The translations under genes and the position numbers were made by a program. A stretch of 19,298 nt of DNA, taken from the NCBI GenBank assembly GCA_020426065.1, contig JAGQQT010000013.1, positions 1-19,298 on the forward strand. The letters are read 5' to 3'. The first letter of the stretch is position 1. The number at the start of each line of letters is the position of its first letter. Below are positions 7,677 through 15,987 of this stretch, piece by piece. The DNA comes from Planctomycetaceae bacterium. Its GTDB lineage: Bacteria; Planctomycetota; Planctomycetia; Planctomycetales; Planctomycetaceae. The notes beneath the pieces are model-generated. The model made no database searches and had not been told where the DNA came from. It saw only the letters and a program-made list of their open reading frames with translations.

Positions 7677-8255
7677 TTATCCCGGTTCAGGAGCAGCGTC
7701 CAGCAACGGAACCCCGTGTCGGTGAGCCAGCGCCAGAGCGGTCCAGACTTTTCCATCCATCAACTTTCCTGATTCTACGTGTTTCTGGAGCCAGGAAGCA
7801 GCCTCCTTTTGTGGGATTTTATGAATTCGGATGGATTCATTGCCAATTCCGCCGCCTGCACCGACCTGTCTGCAGGCTCTGGCCAGGAACAGGGTGGTCA
7901 CTTCATTGGTCAATCCTGCCGAAGAACAGAACGTCCCCAGAGACTCCAGTTGCTCGCTCGCATAGCCGGTTTCTTCTTCCAGTTCCCGTCCAGCCGCAAT
8001 CTGGGCCAGCTCGTCGGGATCACCATCATCTCCCACCAGGCCAGCCGGTAACTCTATCACGGTCTGTCCCACCGGCGGTCGGAACTGCTCAACGAACAAA
8101 ACCGATTCGTCCTCTGTAATGGCCAGGATCGCAACCGTTGTGGAAGAGTTGGTCCGCACCACGTATTCCCACCGGCCCAGGGTCTGCATCCCCAGAAACC
8201 GTCCCTGGTAAACCGTCTCTGGTTGCGTCTGATTTTCGGGCTCGGATTTATTCAT
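7677..8255 (-). CDS. Nudix hydrolase, ADP-ribose pyrophosphatase type
   Basis: This 192-residue protein resembles the ADP-ribose pyrophosphatase branch of the Nudix family, which hydrolyses nucleoside diphosphate derivatives such as ADP-ribose to AMP and ribose phosphate with Mg2+. The Nudix box is nearly canonical: E82, then RELEEETGY at 90-98. The first glycine of the box consensus is displaced by an extended acidic GDDGDPDE turn. VEQFRPPVG at 55-63 and ELPAGLV at 68-74 are characteristic of this branch. The true substrate cannot be read from the sequence. The ATG at 8253-8255 has GGAA 8 bases upstream; a TTG at 8291 would add 12 residues but has no support. It lies 140 bp upstream of the HEAT-TPR gene on the same strand, so operon membership is uncertain. 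Confidence 0.9.
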   Translation of the reverse strand: MNKSEPENQTQPETVYQGRFLGMQTLGRWEYVVRTNSSTTVAILAITEDESVLFVEQFRPPVGQTVIELPAGLVGDDGDPDELAQIAAGRELEEETGYASEQLESLGTFCSSAGLTNEVTTLFLARACRQVGAGGGIGNESIRIHKIPQKEAASWLQKHVESGKLMDGKVWTALALAHRHGVPLLDAAPEPG

Positions 8256-8349
8256 GAAGAGAGTTCCAATCGAATCGTATGAGAAGTTCAATCAACTGAA
8301 CCGATATTCCGCTCTGAAACAAGCCAATAAAAATTTCCAAGAAATCGAC

Positions 8350-8377
8350 TTGAATCAATCCGGGTCACGCATATCAA
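8350..8377 (+). promoter_or_regulatory. Possible sigma70-type promoter of the fasciclin gene
   Basis: TTGAAT (8350-8355) and TATCAA (8372-8377) are 16 bases apart. A transcript starting near 8384 would carry an 84-base leader beginning just before the hairpin at 8388-8422. Confidence 0.45.
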
Positions 8378-8387
8378 ACAGCAGACT

Positions 8388-8422
8388 CAGTGCACTGAAG
8401 CTGGCTTCGCGAGCCAGCACTG
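8388..8422 (+). promoter_or_regulatory. Stem-loop in the fasciclin mRNA leader
   Basis: GCTGGCT (8400-8406) and AGCCAGC (8412-8418) pair perfectly around a 5-base loop TCGCG. CAGTG (8388-8392) can pair with CACTG (8418-8422) at the base, leaving a bulge of about 8 bases on the 5' side. No T-run follows, so it is not a simple terminator. It would lie at the very 5' end of the predicted transcript, where such structures often protect mRNA; this role is an inference. Confidence 0.4.
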
Positions 8423-8467
8423 GCAAATGATGAATGATAACAATCCTCCCGAACAGGAAAATCTCTC

Positions 8468-8965
8468 ATGAAGATGTTCTCAATCGCACTGGTCGCAACT
8501 GCTCTCTGCCTGGCACCTGCCGTCAATCACGCTGCTGAAAAGAAAGCCTGTCCAGCAGACGGTAAAAACATCGTAGCAACTGCAGTCGAGGCAGGTCAGT
8601 TCAATACATTGGTGGCTGCAGTGAAAGCAGCCGGACTGGTCGAGGCACTCTCAGGTGAAGGACCGCTCACGGTTTTCGCTCCAACGGATGAAGCCTTCTC
8701 GAAACTCCCTGAAGGAACTGTGGAAAGTCTTCTGCAGCCCGAAAATAAAGACAAACTGATTGCCATCCTCAAGTATCATGTTGTGGCTGGCAAGGTACTG
8801 GCCAGGGATGTGGTCAAGTTGAAATCTGCGGACACCCTGAACGGCAAGGCTGTTTCTATCGAAGCAGATGGTGGTGTGAAAATCGATCAGGCCAACGTTG
8901 TGAAAACTGACATCATGACCAGCAATGGCGTCATCCACGTCATCGATCAGGTCCTGATCCCGTAA
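8468..8965 (+). CDS. Secreted fasciclin (FAS1) domain protein
   Basis: A 165-residue protein consisting of a signal peptide (residues 1 to about 22, cleavage near NHA-A) and a single FAS1 domain. Both family hallmarks are present: the first conserved block [17 protein letters not shown] with a following YHVVAGKV, and the second, [13 protein letters not shown], at the C-terminus. FAS1 domains mediate adhesion or protein-protein contact outside the cell, and single-domain bacterial forms of this size are common. The ligand is unknown. A lone cysteine (CPADG, near residue 28) lies in the mature N-terminus, but no lipobox precedes it. The ATG is preceded by AGGA at about 10 bases. Own promoter, structured leader and strong terminator suggest a monocistronic unit. 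Confidence 0.93.
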   Translation: MKMFSIALVATALCLAPAVNHAAEKKACPADGKNIVATAVEAGQFNTLVAAVKAAGLVEALSGEGPLTVFAPTDEAFSKLPEGTVESLLQPENKDKLIAILKYHVVAGKVLARDVVKLKSADTLNGKAVSIEADGGVKIDQANVVKTDIMTSNGVIHVIDQVLIP

Positions 8966-8990
8966 TCAATTCAGGATCAGAGTTTTTCTT

Positions 8991-9038
8991 AAGGCACGGG
9001 GATTTAGATTCCCGTGCCTTGTTGTTTGTTGAGTTTTT
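8991..9038 (+). terminator. Strong intrinsic terminator after the fasciclin gene
   Basis: AAGGCACGGG (8991-9000) pairs perfectly with CCCGTGCCTT (9011-9020). Inner G-T, A-T and T-A pairs extend the stem to 13 bp around a TTAG loop. A T-rich stretch follows to 9038. It starts 26 bases after the fasciclin stop codon. Confidence 0.85.
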
Positions 9039-9079
9039 CAGGCGCTGGATTGAACCAGACGGATTGACTCATTAGAAAA

Positions 9080-9099
9080 GGAACGCACATTCCCGTTCC
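9080..9099 (+). repeat. Small hairpin in the MATE leader
   Basis: GGAACG (9080-9085) and CGTTCC (9094-9099) form a 6-bp stem with an 8-base loop, ending 8 bases before the GAGGA ribosome binding site of the MATE gene. It may be chance, or it may affect ribosome access. Confidence 0.3.
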
Positions 9100-9117
9100 G
9101 ATTTGTTGAGGAAACAA

Positions 9118-10503
9118 TTGATCCGCAAATATCCAGCTGGCTCGATGCGGGAACTTCTCGTCGTGGCCATTCCCCTGATGGTCAGCTTCGGCTCGCAGTC
9201 GCTGATGAGCTTCGTCGACCGCATGTTCCTGACCTGGCATTCCGAAGCAGCGCTGGCTGCAACGATGCCTGCCAGCATGCTGAACTGGTCGGTTGTCAGC
9301 TTTGCGATGGGCGTTGCCAACTACGCGGGAACATTTGTGGCTCAATATGAAGGAGCGGAGCGGAAAGATCGCGTTGCCGCTGTTGTCTGGCAGTCTATCT
9401 GGCTGAGTGCTCTGTTTGGTGCTTTGCTGATTGTCTTCTCCTTTTCCGCTCCCCTGATTTTCCATCTGGCCAATCATCCTCACAAGGTTCAGGAGGCCGA
9501 GTGCGTTTACTTTGCCACACTCTGCCAGGGTGCACCGGCTGCTCTGCTCATGACGGCTCTGTCTGGATTTTTTTCAGGAAGAGGCGAAACAGGAGTGGTG
9601 ATGTGGGTCAATCTGGCAGCGGTCGGAGTCAATGCGATCCTGGATTTCTGTCTCATCTTTGGAACACCCGCCACGCCACCGCTGGGGATTTGGGGTGCAG
9701 CACTCAGCACTGTGCTGGCCAACATTTTTGCCACGCTGCTGTTTGCTCTGCTCATCATCCGACGCTGCCGTCGGTCTCACTATCCCCTCTGGCAACAATT
9801 GAACCTGGATACGGAACTCTCCTGGCGCATGATCAAATTCGGCATCCCGATGGGAATGCAGATTTTTGTCGATATCTTTGGCTTTACCATGTTCCTGTTT
9901 TTTGTCGGCAAACTGGGAACCACAGAACTGGCCGCGACCAATCTGGCCTTTAACCTGAATTCACTGGCCTTCATTCCCATGCTCGGGCTGGGGACTGCGG
10001 TCATGACCCTGGTCGGGCGTCGAGTGGGAGAAGATCGTCCTTTACTCGCCCGTCAGACTGTGCGAAGGGCCATGATCCTGGGCACCACTTACATGGGTCT
10101 GTGGTGTATCGCCTATCTGGCCATCCCTGGCTGGCTGATTTTCCCGTTTAGAGCCTATGCGGATCCTGCCGAGTTTGCCCGGATTGAACAGATTGCCACA
10201 TTGCTGATGCGGTTTGTTGCCATTTATGGCATGTTTGACGTCATGGGAATCGTCTATGGCTATGCCATCCGCGGGGCAGGGGACGCTCTGTTTCCGTTTC
10301 TTTATTTTGCAGCCGCCAGTCTCTTTGGACTGGTGCTGCCGGCTGCTGTAGTCTGGCAATATCTGGATCGCAGCCTGCTCTCCATGTGGACGATTGTGAC
10401 TGGCTACATCATGCTGGTTGGTTTCGGGATGGCCTTCCGCTACTACTCCGGTGCCTGGCAGAAGATGTCGGTGTTCGAAGCAGATCTGCAGTCGAACGAA
10501 TAA
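9118..10503 (+). CDS. MATE family efflux transporter
   Basis: A 461-residue integral membrane protein with about twelve hydrophobic segments arranged in two halves, as expected for the multidrug and toxic compound extrusion family (usually 440-480 residues). These antiport drugs or metabolites against Na+ or H+ at the inner membrane. Family-like segments are the N-terminal REL(L)VVAIPLMVSFGSQSLMSFVDRMFL, the GVANYAGTFVAQYEGAERKD stretch ending helix 2, GRGETGVVMWVNLAAVGVNAILDF, and the second-half start with IPMGMQIFVDIFGFTMF. The substrate cannot be predicted. A TTG at 9103 opens the frame, but GAGGA at 9108-9112 is properly spaced only for the TTG at 9118-9120, which I chose. The ATG at 9145 is a less supported alternative. 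It follows the fasciclin terminator and so probably has its own promoter, which I could not place. Confidence 0.92.
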   Translation: MIRKYPAGSMRELLVVAIPLMVSFGSQSLMSFVDRMFLTWHSEAALAATMPASMLNWSVVSFAMGVANYAGTFVAQYEGAERKDRVAAVVWQSIWLSALFGALLIVFSFSAPLIFHLANHPHKVQEAECVYFATLCQGAPAALLMTALSGFFSGRGETGVVMWVNLAAVGVNAILDFCLIFGTPATPPLGIWGAALSTVLANIFATLLFALLIIRRCRRSHYPLWQQLNLDTELSWRMIKFGIPMGMQIFVDIFGFTMFLFFVGKLGTTELAATNLAFNLNSLAFIPMLGLGTAVMTLVGRRVGEDRPLLARQTVRRAMILGTTYMGLWCIAYLAIPGWLIFPFRAYADPAEFARIEQIATLLMRFVAIYGMFDVMGIVYGYAIRGAGDALFPFLYFAAASLFGLVLPAAVVWQYLDRSLLSMWTIVTGYIMLVGFGMAFRYYSGAWQKMSVFEADLQSNE

Positions 10504-10591
10504 GATTTCTCCCGAAACCGCCGGATGTGCCCAAAAAGTTCTGACGGGAACACCTTCTCGGATTTAGGGTCAGCAGCTAAACTCTGTGATC

Positions 10592-10628
10592 ATAGTGCCC
10601 TGTCAGGGCTTAAATTTGGGATCACTAT
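10592..10628 (+). repeat. Nested inverted repeats between MATE and heme-protein genes
   Basis: ATAGTG (10592-10597) and CACTAT (10623-10628) enclose the near-palindrome GCCCTGTCAGGGC (10597-10609). A few T follow the outer arm. It could be a weak terminator for the MATE gene or an operator. Confidence 0.35.
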
Positions 10629-10684
10629 TTTCGTAAACCGCTCCGTTGTCGCTCATTAGATATTAATCGATCCCACATCAAGGA

Positions 10685-10714
10685 TTGACGCTGCACTTCG
10701 TGTTTTCAATTTAA
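10685..10714 (+). promoter_or_regulatory. Weak candidate promoter of the PVC heme-protein gene
   Basis: TTGACG (10685-10690), a good -35 match, is followed after 17-19 bases by the AT-rich stretch AATTTAAA (10708-10715), which has no clean TATAAT. It lies 27 bases upstream of the GTG start, so any leader would be very short. Confidence 0.3.
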
Positions 10715-10741
10715 ACTGCCTGCCAGAAGGTTGTATCCACC

Positions 10742-13700
10742 GTGCGATTTCCTGCCCAATTTTTTCCGCGGTCTGCCCGAGTGATTCTGCTGGGACTGAC
10801 TTTGCCGTTTCTCAGCCAGGTTTCTCTCCACGCAGCCGAACCGGCCCCCCTGAAACTCCCGCCCGGATTTGAAGCCACCATCTATGCCTCGCATGATCTG
10901 GCTGGCAGCGTTCAAGCCATGACCGTGAACAGTCGCGGCGAGATTCTCGTCTCCGCTCCTGGATATATTCGTACCCTCATCGATGAAAACGCCGATGGCG
11001 TGGCCGACCGCTTCCAGGATTTCACTACAGACCTCCCTGCCGGTGTTCAGGGAATGTGTTGTGATGGTCCTCATGTGTATTGCGTTGGAGGTGAAGGGAT
11101 TCTGCGCTACACCGATGAAAATCAGGATGGGATAGCCGACGGTCCGCCCGAACTGATGTTCCGCTGCCGAACGGGGGGAGAACATTACACTCACGCCATC
11201 CGGAAAGGTCCGGATGGCTGGTGGTATGTCATTGCTGGAAACGAAACCAATCTCGATTTTACCAGTCTCAATGAAGAAAGCTCACCGGTTCGCAAACCCT
11301 CAGCAGGTGTCCTGATGCGGTTTCCACCAGATTTTCAACAGATGGAAGTTTTGTCGGACGGCTTACGCAACGCCTATGACTTTGACTGGAACGTCTCGGG
11401 TGATCCCTTCGTTTACGATAGTGATGGTGAGCGTGATATCTCCCTTCCCTGGTATCGTCCCACCCGGCTGTTTCATTCGCTGCCGGGGATGACCCATGGC
11501 TGGGTTTCCCGCAGCTGGAAAGCCCCTCACTATTTTCTCGACATGACCCCCACACTGGTCGAAGCCGGACGCGGGTCTCCCACCGGAGTGGTCTGCTATC
11601 GACACCATCAGTTTCCCGAAGAGTTCTATGATGCCACCTTCATTCTCGACTGGACCTATGGCCGGGTCATTGCCATAAAAACACAACCGCAGGGAGCAAC
11701 CTGGGCCGCTCAGGCCCGCAACTTTGCCACCGGAGTCGGCTCCTACGGCTTCGCTCCCACCGATGCAGCTGTTGGCCCCGATGGTGCTCTATACATTTCG
11801 GTTGGGGGACGGGGAACTCAAGGGTCTGTTTTTCGCATTACTTACCAGACTCCCGCCACTTCTGCGGAAGCCCTGTCCACAGATCCTCTCGAACAGATCC
11901 TCAACTCTGCCCAGCCACTGGAGGCCTGGTCGAGAAAGCAGTGGGAACGACAGGCTCGTGAAACGGGTGAGGAAGCCATTCTGAAAGCGGCGTTGGACGA
12001 AAGCCGTTCCGTAGCCCAGCGGCGGCGGGCTATCGAAGTCCTGACCGAAATCTTTGAAGGACCCGATTTCGATTTCATGAAAGAAATCCATCGCGACCCC
12101 TCGGCTCAGCTCCGCGCCAGGGCTGTCTGGGCTTACGGACGTTCCACCAGCTCAAAACCTGATCCGGTCACCCTGCAGCCATTTCTAGTCGACCCGGACC
12201 CACAGGTCATCCGCAGTGGACTGGAAGCTCTGCTTTCCTGCCCGGCAGAATCACTGGTCGGTTACGAAAATGAAATCGCCAATGCGCTCTCCCATGAAGA
12301 TCACTTCATCCAGTTTCTGGCGGTTCGTGTCGCCAGCCGGATGGCTGATGCCGGGTTCCGTCAGGTTGGCGAATCCGCCCGTAAGGCGGGCTGGAATGAG
12401 GCGATGCTGATGGCATATGCCTTTGTCGATCGCGGCTATGTCGGACATAAATATGCCTGGCATGATGTCGGAGCGGCCGCACTCAGCAAACTCCAGGATC
12501 CCCATGAACGACTGACTGCCGTCCTGCTCATCCAGCACGCCCTGGGAGGCTTTGGAGACAGTCCTGTCCATTCGGCGGTCTTTGATGGCTATCTCCCCCG
12601 GTTGCCTCTCGATCAGCCTGAGGACCTGCTGGCGGATCTGCGGTCTGTCGTCGAAGAGATTTATCCCACTGGCAATCAACGGCTCGACTGGGAACTGGCT
12701 CGGCTGATTGCCATGACTTCCCTCGACAGCCTTCCGCTGCTCGATCGACTCACTCAGCAACTCACCGAATCCAGTGATCCCGTCTCGGATATTCACCACC
12801 TGATTGTCTTGTCCACTGTGCCTACAAAACGATCTCCCGAACAGACCCAGGCCGCTGCAACCGCTCTGCTTTCGCTCCATCAGAAACTGCAGACAGCCAA
12901 GGCAGAAGTGGATCGCAACTGGGAACCACGGGTCAAGGAAATGTACCAGAAGCTCGTTGAGCACGATGCCGAACTGCCACGCGTCATCGTCAATCACAAA
13001 CAGTTCGGACGGCCTGAACACAACATGTTTGTCGATGCCATGCAACCCGATGATCGCACCAGGGCGATTGCGATTTTTCTGGAGGGCGTTGAGGAAAAAC
13101 AGGTTCAGCTCACTCCCGATCTGCTCAGACTGATTGGCGAACTGCCAGCCGACCGTGTGCTGGATCTGGCCAGAAAATCGGCCCACGATCCACTCCTCAA
13201 CACCGCGGCAATTCCCATTCTGGCCGCAGCCAATCAGCCCCAGGATCATGAACTGATACGCGAAGCCCTGCGGGATCCGTTTGATTCCAGTCAGGACGTT
13301 TATCTGCAGGCGGTTTCCCAATGGGATGAATACAGCCTTGATGATCTCATCTCTTTGTATCCTCTGCTCGAACGGCTCTCTCGCGAGGAGAAGCAGGAAA
13401 AACTCTGGGAAAAGTCGCTCCGGGTCTTTGGAGAAGTTGCCAGATCACTCGTGACAAATGTGCCAGAAGTGGATGTCCCCGCCGACTTGATCAGTGCCAT
13501 TGACCTGAATCGCTCCGATGTTGTCGAGGGCTGGTCGGAATGGATCGATCATAATTTTCCCGAAGTCTCTCTGCATGGCAACGCTGCAGACCCGAACACC
13601 ACCACAGTTGACTGGCGTGCCCAGCTGCAGCAGGTGGACTGGACTGCCGGAGATACCCATCATGGGGAGCAGCTGTTTCAGACCCTCAAATGCGCTTTGT

Positions 13701-14065
13701 GTCACAACGGGCATATTGCCGTCGGGCCGAACCTCTCCGGTGTGACGTCCCGATTTTCTCGCGATAATCTTTTCGAAGCGATTTACGACCCGCATCGGGA
13801 TGTCTCTTCCCGCTACCGCACCGAAGCCATCAGCACAGATGCCGGAAAAACGTTTACCGGGATTGTGATTTATGAATCGGTCGATGGTCTGCTGCTTCGC
13901 GATACTTCTCACCAGACTGTGCGGATCGAAGCCAGCCAGATCGAGTTTCGCAAACCACTCACCCTCTCGCTGATGCCCGCCAATCTGCTCAACGATTCCA
14001 CACCCCAGGACCTGGCTGACCTGTACGCTTATCTGCAGACCCTCAGCGGTGCCAGCACATTCTGA
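10742..14065 (+). CDS. Secreted PVC-type propeller/HEAT/c-heme protein
   Basis: A 1107-residue extracytoplasmic protein of the kind abundant in planctomycetes and verrucomicrobia. A signal peptide (about residues 1-32, ending HAA) is followed by the membrane-bound dehydrogenase-type N-terminal beta-propeller domain (about 36-375). This carries two calcium-loop-like DxNxDGxAD motifs at 81-89 and 125-133. A helical HEAT-like region occupies the middle. The C-terminal heme-binding domain has one CxxCH site (C984, C987, H988), a GPNLSGV loop, and M1078 in SLMPANLL as the likely second axial ligand. The family is thought to oxidise sugars or polysaccharide products, but substrates are mostly unproven. 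The start is the GTG at 10742, with AGAAGG about 12 bases upstream; no better start codon precedes the signal peptide. Flanked by non-coding stretches of 238 and 428 bp, so probably monocistronic. Confidence 0.92.
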   Translation: MRFPAQFFPRSARVILLGLTLPFLSQVSLHAAEPAPLKLPPGFEATIYASHDLAGSVQAMTVNSRGEILVSAPGYIRTLIDENADGVADRFQDFTTDLPAGVQGMCCDGPHVYCVGGEGILRYTDENQDGIADGPPELMFRCRTGGEHYTHAIRKGPDGWWYVIAGNETNLDFTSLNEESSPVRKPSAGVLMRFPPDFQQMEVLSDGLRNAYDFDWNVSGDPFVYDSDGERDISLPWYRPTRLFHSLPGMTHGWVSRSWKAPHYFLDMTPTLVEAGRGSPTGVVCYRHHQFPEEFYDATFILDWTYGRVIAIKTQPQGATWAAQARNFATGVGSYGFAPTDAAVGPDGALYISVGGRGTQGSVFRITYQTPATSAEALSTDPLEQILNSAQPLEAWSRKQWERQARETGEEAILKAALDESRSVAQRRRAIEVLTEIFEGPDFDFMKEIHRDPSAQLRARAVWAYGRSTSSKPDPVTLQPFLVDPDPQVIRSGLEALLSCPAESLVGYENEIANALSHEDHFIQFLAVRVASRMADAGFRQVGESARKAGWNEAMLMAYAFVDRGYVGHKYAWHDVGAAALSKLQDPHERLTAVLLIQHALGGFGDSPVHSAVFDGYLPRLPLDQPEDLLADLRSVVEEIYPTGNQRLDWELARLIAMTSLDSLPLLDRLTQQLTESSDPVSDIHHLIVLSTVPTKRSPEQTQAAATALLSLHQKLQTAKAEVDRNWEPRVKEMYQKLVEHDAELPRVIVNHKQFGRPEHNMFVDAMQPDDRTRAIAIFLEGVEEKQVQLTPDLLRLIGELPADRVLDLARKSAHDPLLNTAAIPILAAANQPQDHELIREALRDPFDSSQDVYLQAVSQWDEYSLDDLISLYPLLERLSREEKQEKLWEKSLRVFGEVARSLVTNVPEVDVPADLISAIDLNRSDVVEGWSEWIDHNFPEVSLHGNAADPNTTTVDWRAQLQQVDWTAGDTHHGEQLFQTLKCALCHNGHIAVGPNLSGVTSRFSRDNLFEAIYDPHRDVSSRYRTEAISTDAGKTFTGIVIYESVDGLLLRDTSHQTVRIEASQIEFRKPLTLSLMPANLLNDSTPQDLADLYAYLQTLSGASTF

Positions 14066-14493
14066 GTTAGAGTCCGAATTGCCTGCAGATTCACAACCAT
14101 CTGCTGTGCTGCTCCTCAGATGATCTCGCAGTGAAGTCGCTATGTGCAGCGGAAACTCCCGTCAGATCAAAGCCGTTTTCAGATTGCAAAAGGCTCTCTG
14201 CAGGGCAAAGTTTTTCAATTGCGATAGAAAATATCAGTCCACTCAGGTAGAGATAATTCTGGATATTCGTGCCCGGAAATCCCCAATTTTGTTACACCTA
14301 AGATGCTGGATTGGCAGGTTGTGAGGATGCCAGAGAATGCAGGGATGGCTCACTGCTGAAAATAAACTCCCTGTGATTCTGTAGAGAATTGCGTGGAATA
14401 CTACCGAGGTACTCCCGGGTTGCGTTCTAGTCTTTTTGAAGAACGCCGCTCGTCTGTTGCTCTACTGCTGGCGTCACAACACAATAAAGAAAG
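14066..14493 (+). other. 428-bp non-coding stretch with several dyads
   Basis: No convincing gene is seen here; the one short open frame (14142-14324) has no family resemblance or ribosome binding site. The last 150 bp hold three inverted repeats in a row. CAGGGA/TCCCTG (14340-14373) has a long loop. The imperfect GGAATAC/GTACTCC (14395-14415) has one mismatch. The perfect 7-bp GCGTTCT/AGAACGC (14422-14446) has a loop rich in T. They could form a structured leader of the chemoreceptor mRNA, a regulator site or a small RNA. I could not place a confident promoter or a terminator for the upstream gene. Confidence 0.4.
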
Positions 14494-15891
14494 ATGACAT
14501 CCATGCCATTTTCCCTCACCAGCAAGCGCACAAAAAACCAGCAGCACATGGAATCAATGGAAGCAGAGCTGCTACAGACCCGGGAATGCATGGAGCGTCT
14601 GGAAGCGAGCCTGCAAGCCGCACAGTCTGAAATCAATCGCCAGGGAGGTATCCTGGCAGCCCTGAATCGGTCCTTTGCCGTTATCGAATTCGAGCTGGAT
14701 GGAACGATCATTTCCGCCAACGAGAATTTCGAAAAGACCATGGGCTACAAAGAAGAGGAAATTGTCGGCCAGCATCATCGGATGTTTGCTGAAGAGGAAT
14801 ACGCTCAGAGTGAAGACTACAAACAACTCTGGAAACGCCTGAAGAAAGGTGAATTCATCAGCGGAGAATTTCACCGGATCGCCAACGGCGGGCGGAACGT
14901 CTGGCTGCGAGCTTCCTACAATCCCATCTTTGATGAACAGGGACGTCCGATTCGAGTTGTGAAGTTCGCCATGGATGTCACCGATGACAAAATTCTGGCA
15001 GCAGATTACGAGTATCAGCTCAAAGCAGTCCGACGCACCCAAGCCGTCATTGAATTCGATACAGATGGGATCATTCTCGATGCCAACGAAAATTTCCTGA
15101 ATGCCCTGGGGTATCGCCTCGATGATATTGTCGGCCAGCATCACAGAATGTTTGTGGAACGTGACTTCGCCCGCTCCGCAGAATATCAGGAATTCTGGCG
15201 AAAACTCCGTGATGGCAGATTTCACAGTGGACAATACAAACGGATCGCCAAGTCAGGTAATGAAATCTGGATTGAAGCATCATACAACCCGATTTTCGAT
15301 CCCGCCGGTAACCTGGTGAAAGTTGTGAAGTTTGCTACTGATATCACCCAGGAAGTGGAAGCTCGACGTGAAGCTGCCCGAACTGCAGAAACGCTGGCCA
15401 GCAGTTTCACGGAAATGACTCAAACCATCAACGAGATTTCCCGCAACGTGACCAACGTGCGGCAGTTGTCTACTCACACTCAGGATACGGTTAATTCCAC
15501 TTCAGCAACCATTTCGAATCTGAGTGATGCCAGCCAGAAAATCGGCAGTGTGATCAGCCTGATCAGCAAATTTGCTGACCAGACCAATTTGCTCGCTCTG
15601 AATGCCTCCGTCGAAGCAGCCCGAGCCGGTGATGCCGGACGAGGCTTTGCCGTAGTCGCTTCCGAAGTGAAATCTCTGGCTCTCGAAACCCGTAAAGCTG
15701 CAGATTCGATCAATCTGAGCATCGGGGAAATCTGTTCGCTGATTTCAACTGTTGTCGGTTCTGCCGATCAGATTCGTACTGCTGTCGGTGAAGTGAACGA
15801 AAACATCACCGGAGTTGCTGTCGCCATTGAGCAGCAGTCGGCCACCATGACTCACCTGCAGCAATCGGCCACGCATCTGCCCAACAATTGA
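14494..15891 (+). CDS. Soluble tandem-PAS methyl-accepting chemotaxis protein
   Basis: A 465-residue chemoreceptor without signal peptide or membrane segments, hence cytoplasmic. A coiled coil (about 14-50) leads into two PAS domains (about 59-165 and 181-287) that are internal duplicates: about 55 of 102 aligned residues are identical, including the shared IVGQHHRMF and [11 protein letters not shown] domains of this type often bind heme or flavin, but no cofactor residue can be assigned here. The signalling domain (about 295-460) contains the conserved hairpin tip [17 protein letters not shown] followed by [15 protein letters not shown], which contacts CheA and CheW. Each arm spans about 12 heptads, a short class of receptor. 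It resembles Aer/BdlA-type energy or redox sensors. The ATG at 14494 has only weak purine-rich AAAGAAAG upstream; the ATG at 14503 is an alternative. No che gene is nearby. Confidence 0.92.
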   Translation: MTSMPFSLTSKRTKNQQHMESMEAELLQTRECMERLEASLQAAQSEINRQGGILAALNRSFAVIEFELDGTIISANENFEKTMGYKEEEIVGQHHRMFAEEEYAQSEDYKQLWKRLKKGEFISGEFHRIANGGRNVWLRASYNPIFDEQGRPIRVVKFAMDVTDDKILAADYEYQLKAVRRTQAVIEFDTDGIILDANENFLNALGYRLDDIVGQHHRMFVERDFARSAEYQEFWRKLRDGRFHSGQYKRIAKSGNEIWIEASYNPIFDPAGNLVKVVKFATDITQEVEARREAARTAETLASSFTEMTQTINEISRNVTNVRQLSTHTQDTVNSTSATISNLSDASQKIGSVISLISKFADQTNLLALNASVEAARAGDAGRGFAVVASEVKSLALETRKAADSINLSIGEICSLISTVVGSADQIRTAVGEVNENITGVAVAIEQQSATMTHLQQSATHLPNN

Positions 15892-15924
15892 CCTGAAAGC
15901 GCTACTCGGCAGCTCTTGATTCTC

Positions 15925-15959
15925 GGCACGTGAACTCTTTCAGGTTCACGTGCCTTTTT
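15925..15959 (+). terminator. Strong intrinsic terminator after the chemoreceptor gene
   Basis: GGCACGTGAAC (15925-15935) pairs perfectly with GTTCACGTGCC (15944-15954) around an 8-base loop and is followed by five T. It lies 33 bases after the stop codon, between convergent genes. On the minus strand no T-run follows, so it mainly serves the plus strand. Confidence 0.9.
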
Positions 15960-15987
15960 AGTTTCTGTGGTTGCCTCTGTTCCATCA

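Noticed and set aside
12251..13321. A 356-codon open frame on the minus strand inside the PVC heme-protein gene
   Set aside because: Low-complexity composition typical of an antisense shadow, while the plus strand is one continuous 1107-codon gene with signal peptide and heme motif.
15850..15925. Truncation of the chemoreceptor by a frameshift
   Set aside because: The signalling domain ends a symmetric distance from the hairpin tip, no continuing signalling sequence is found in other frames downstream, and a strong terminator follows within 35 bases.
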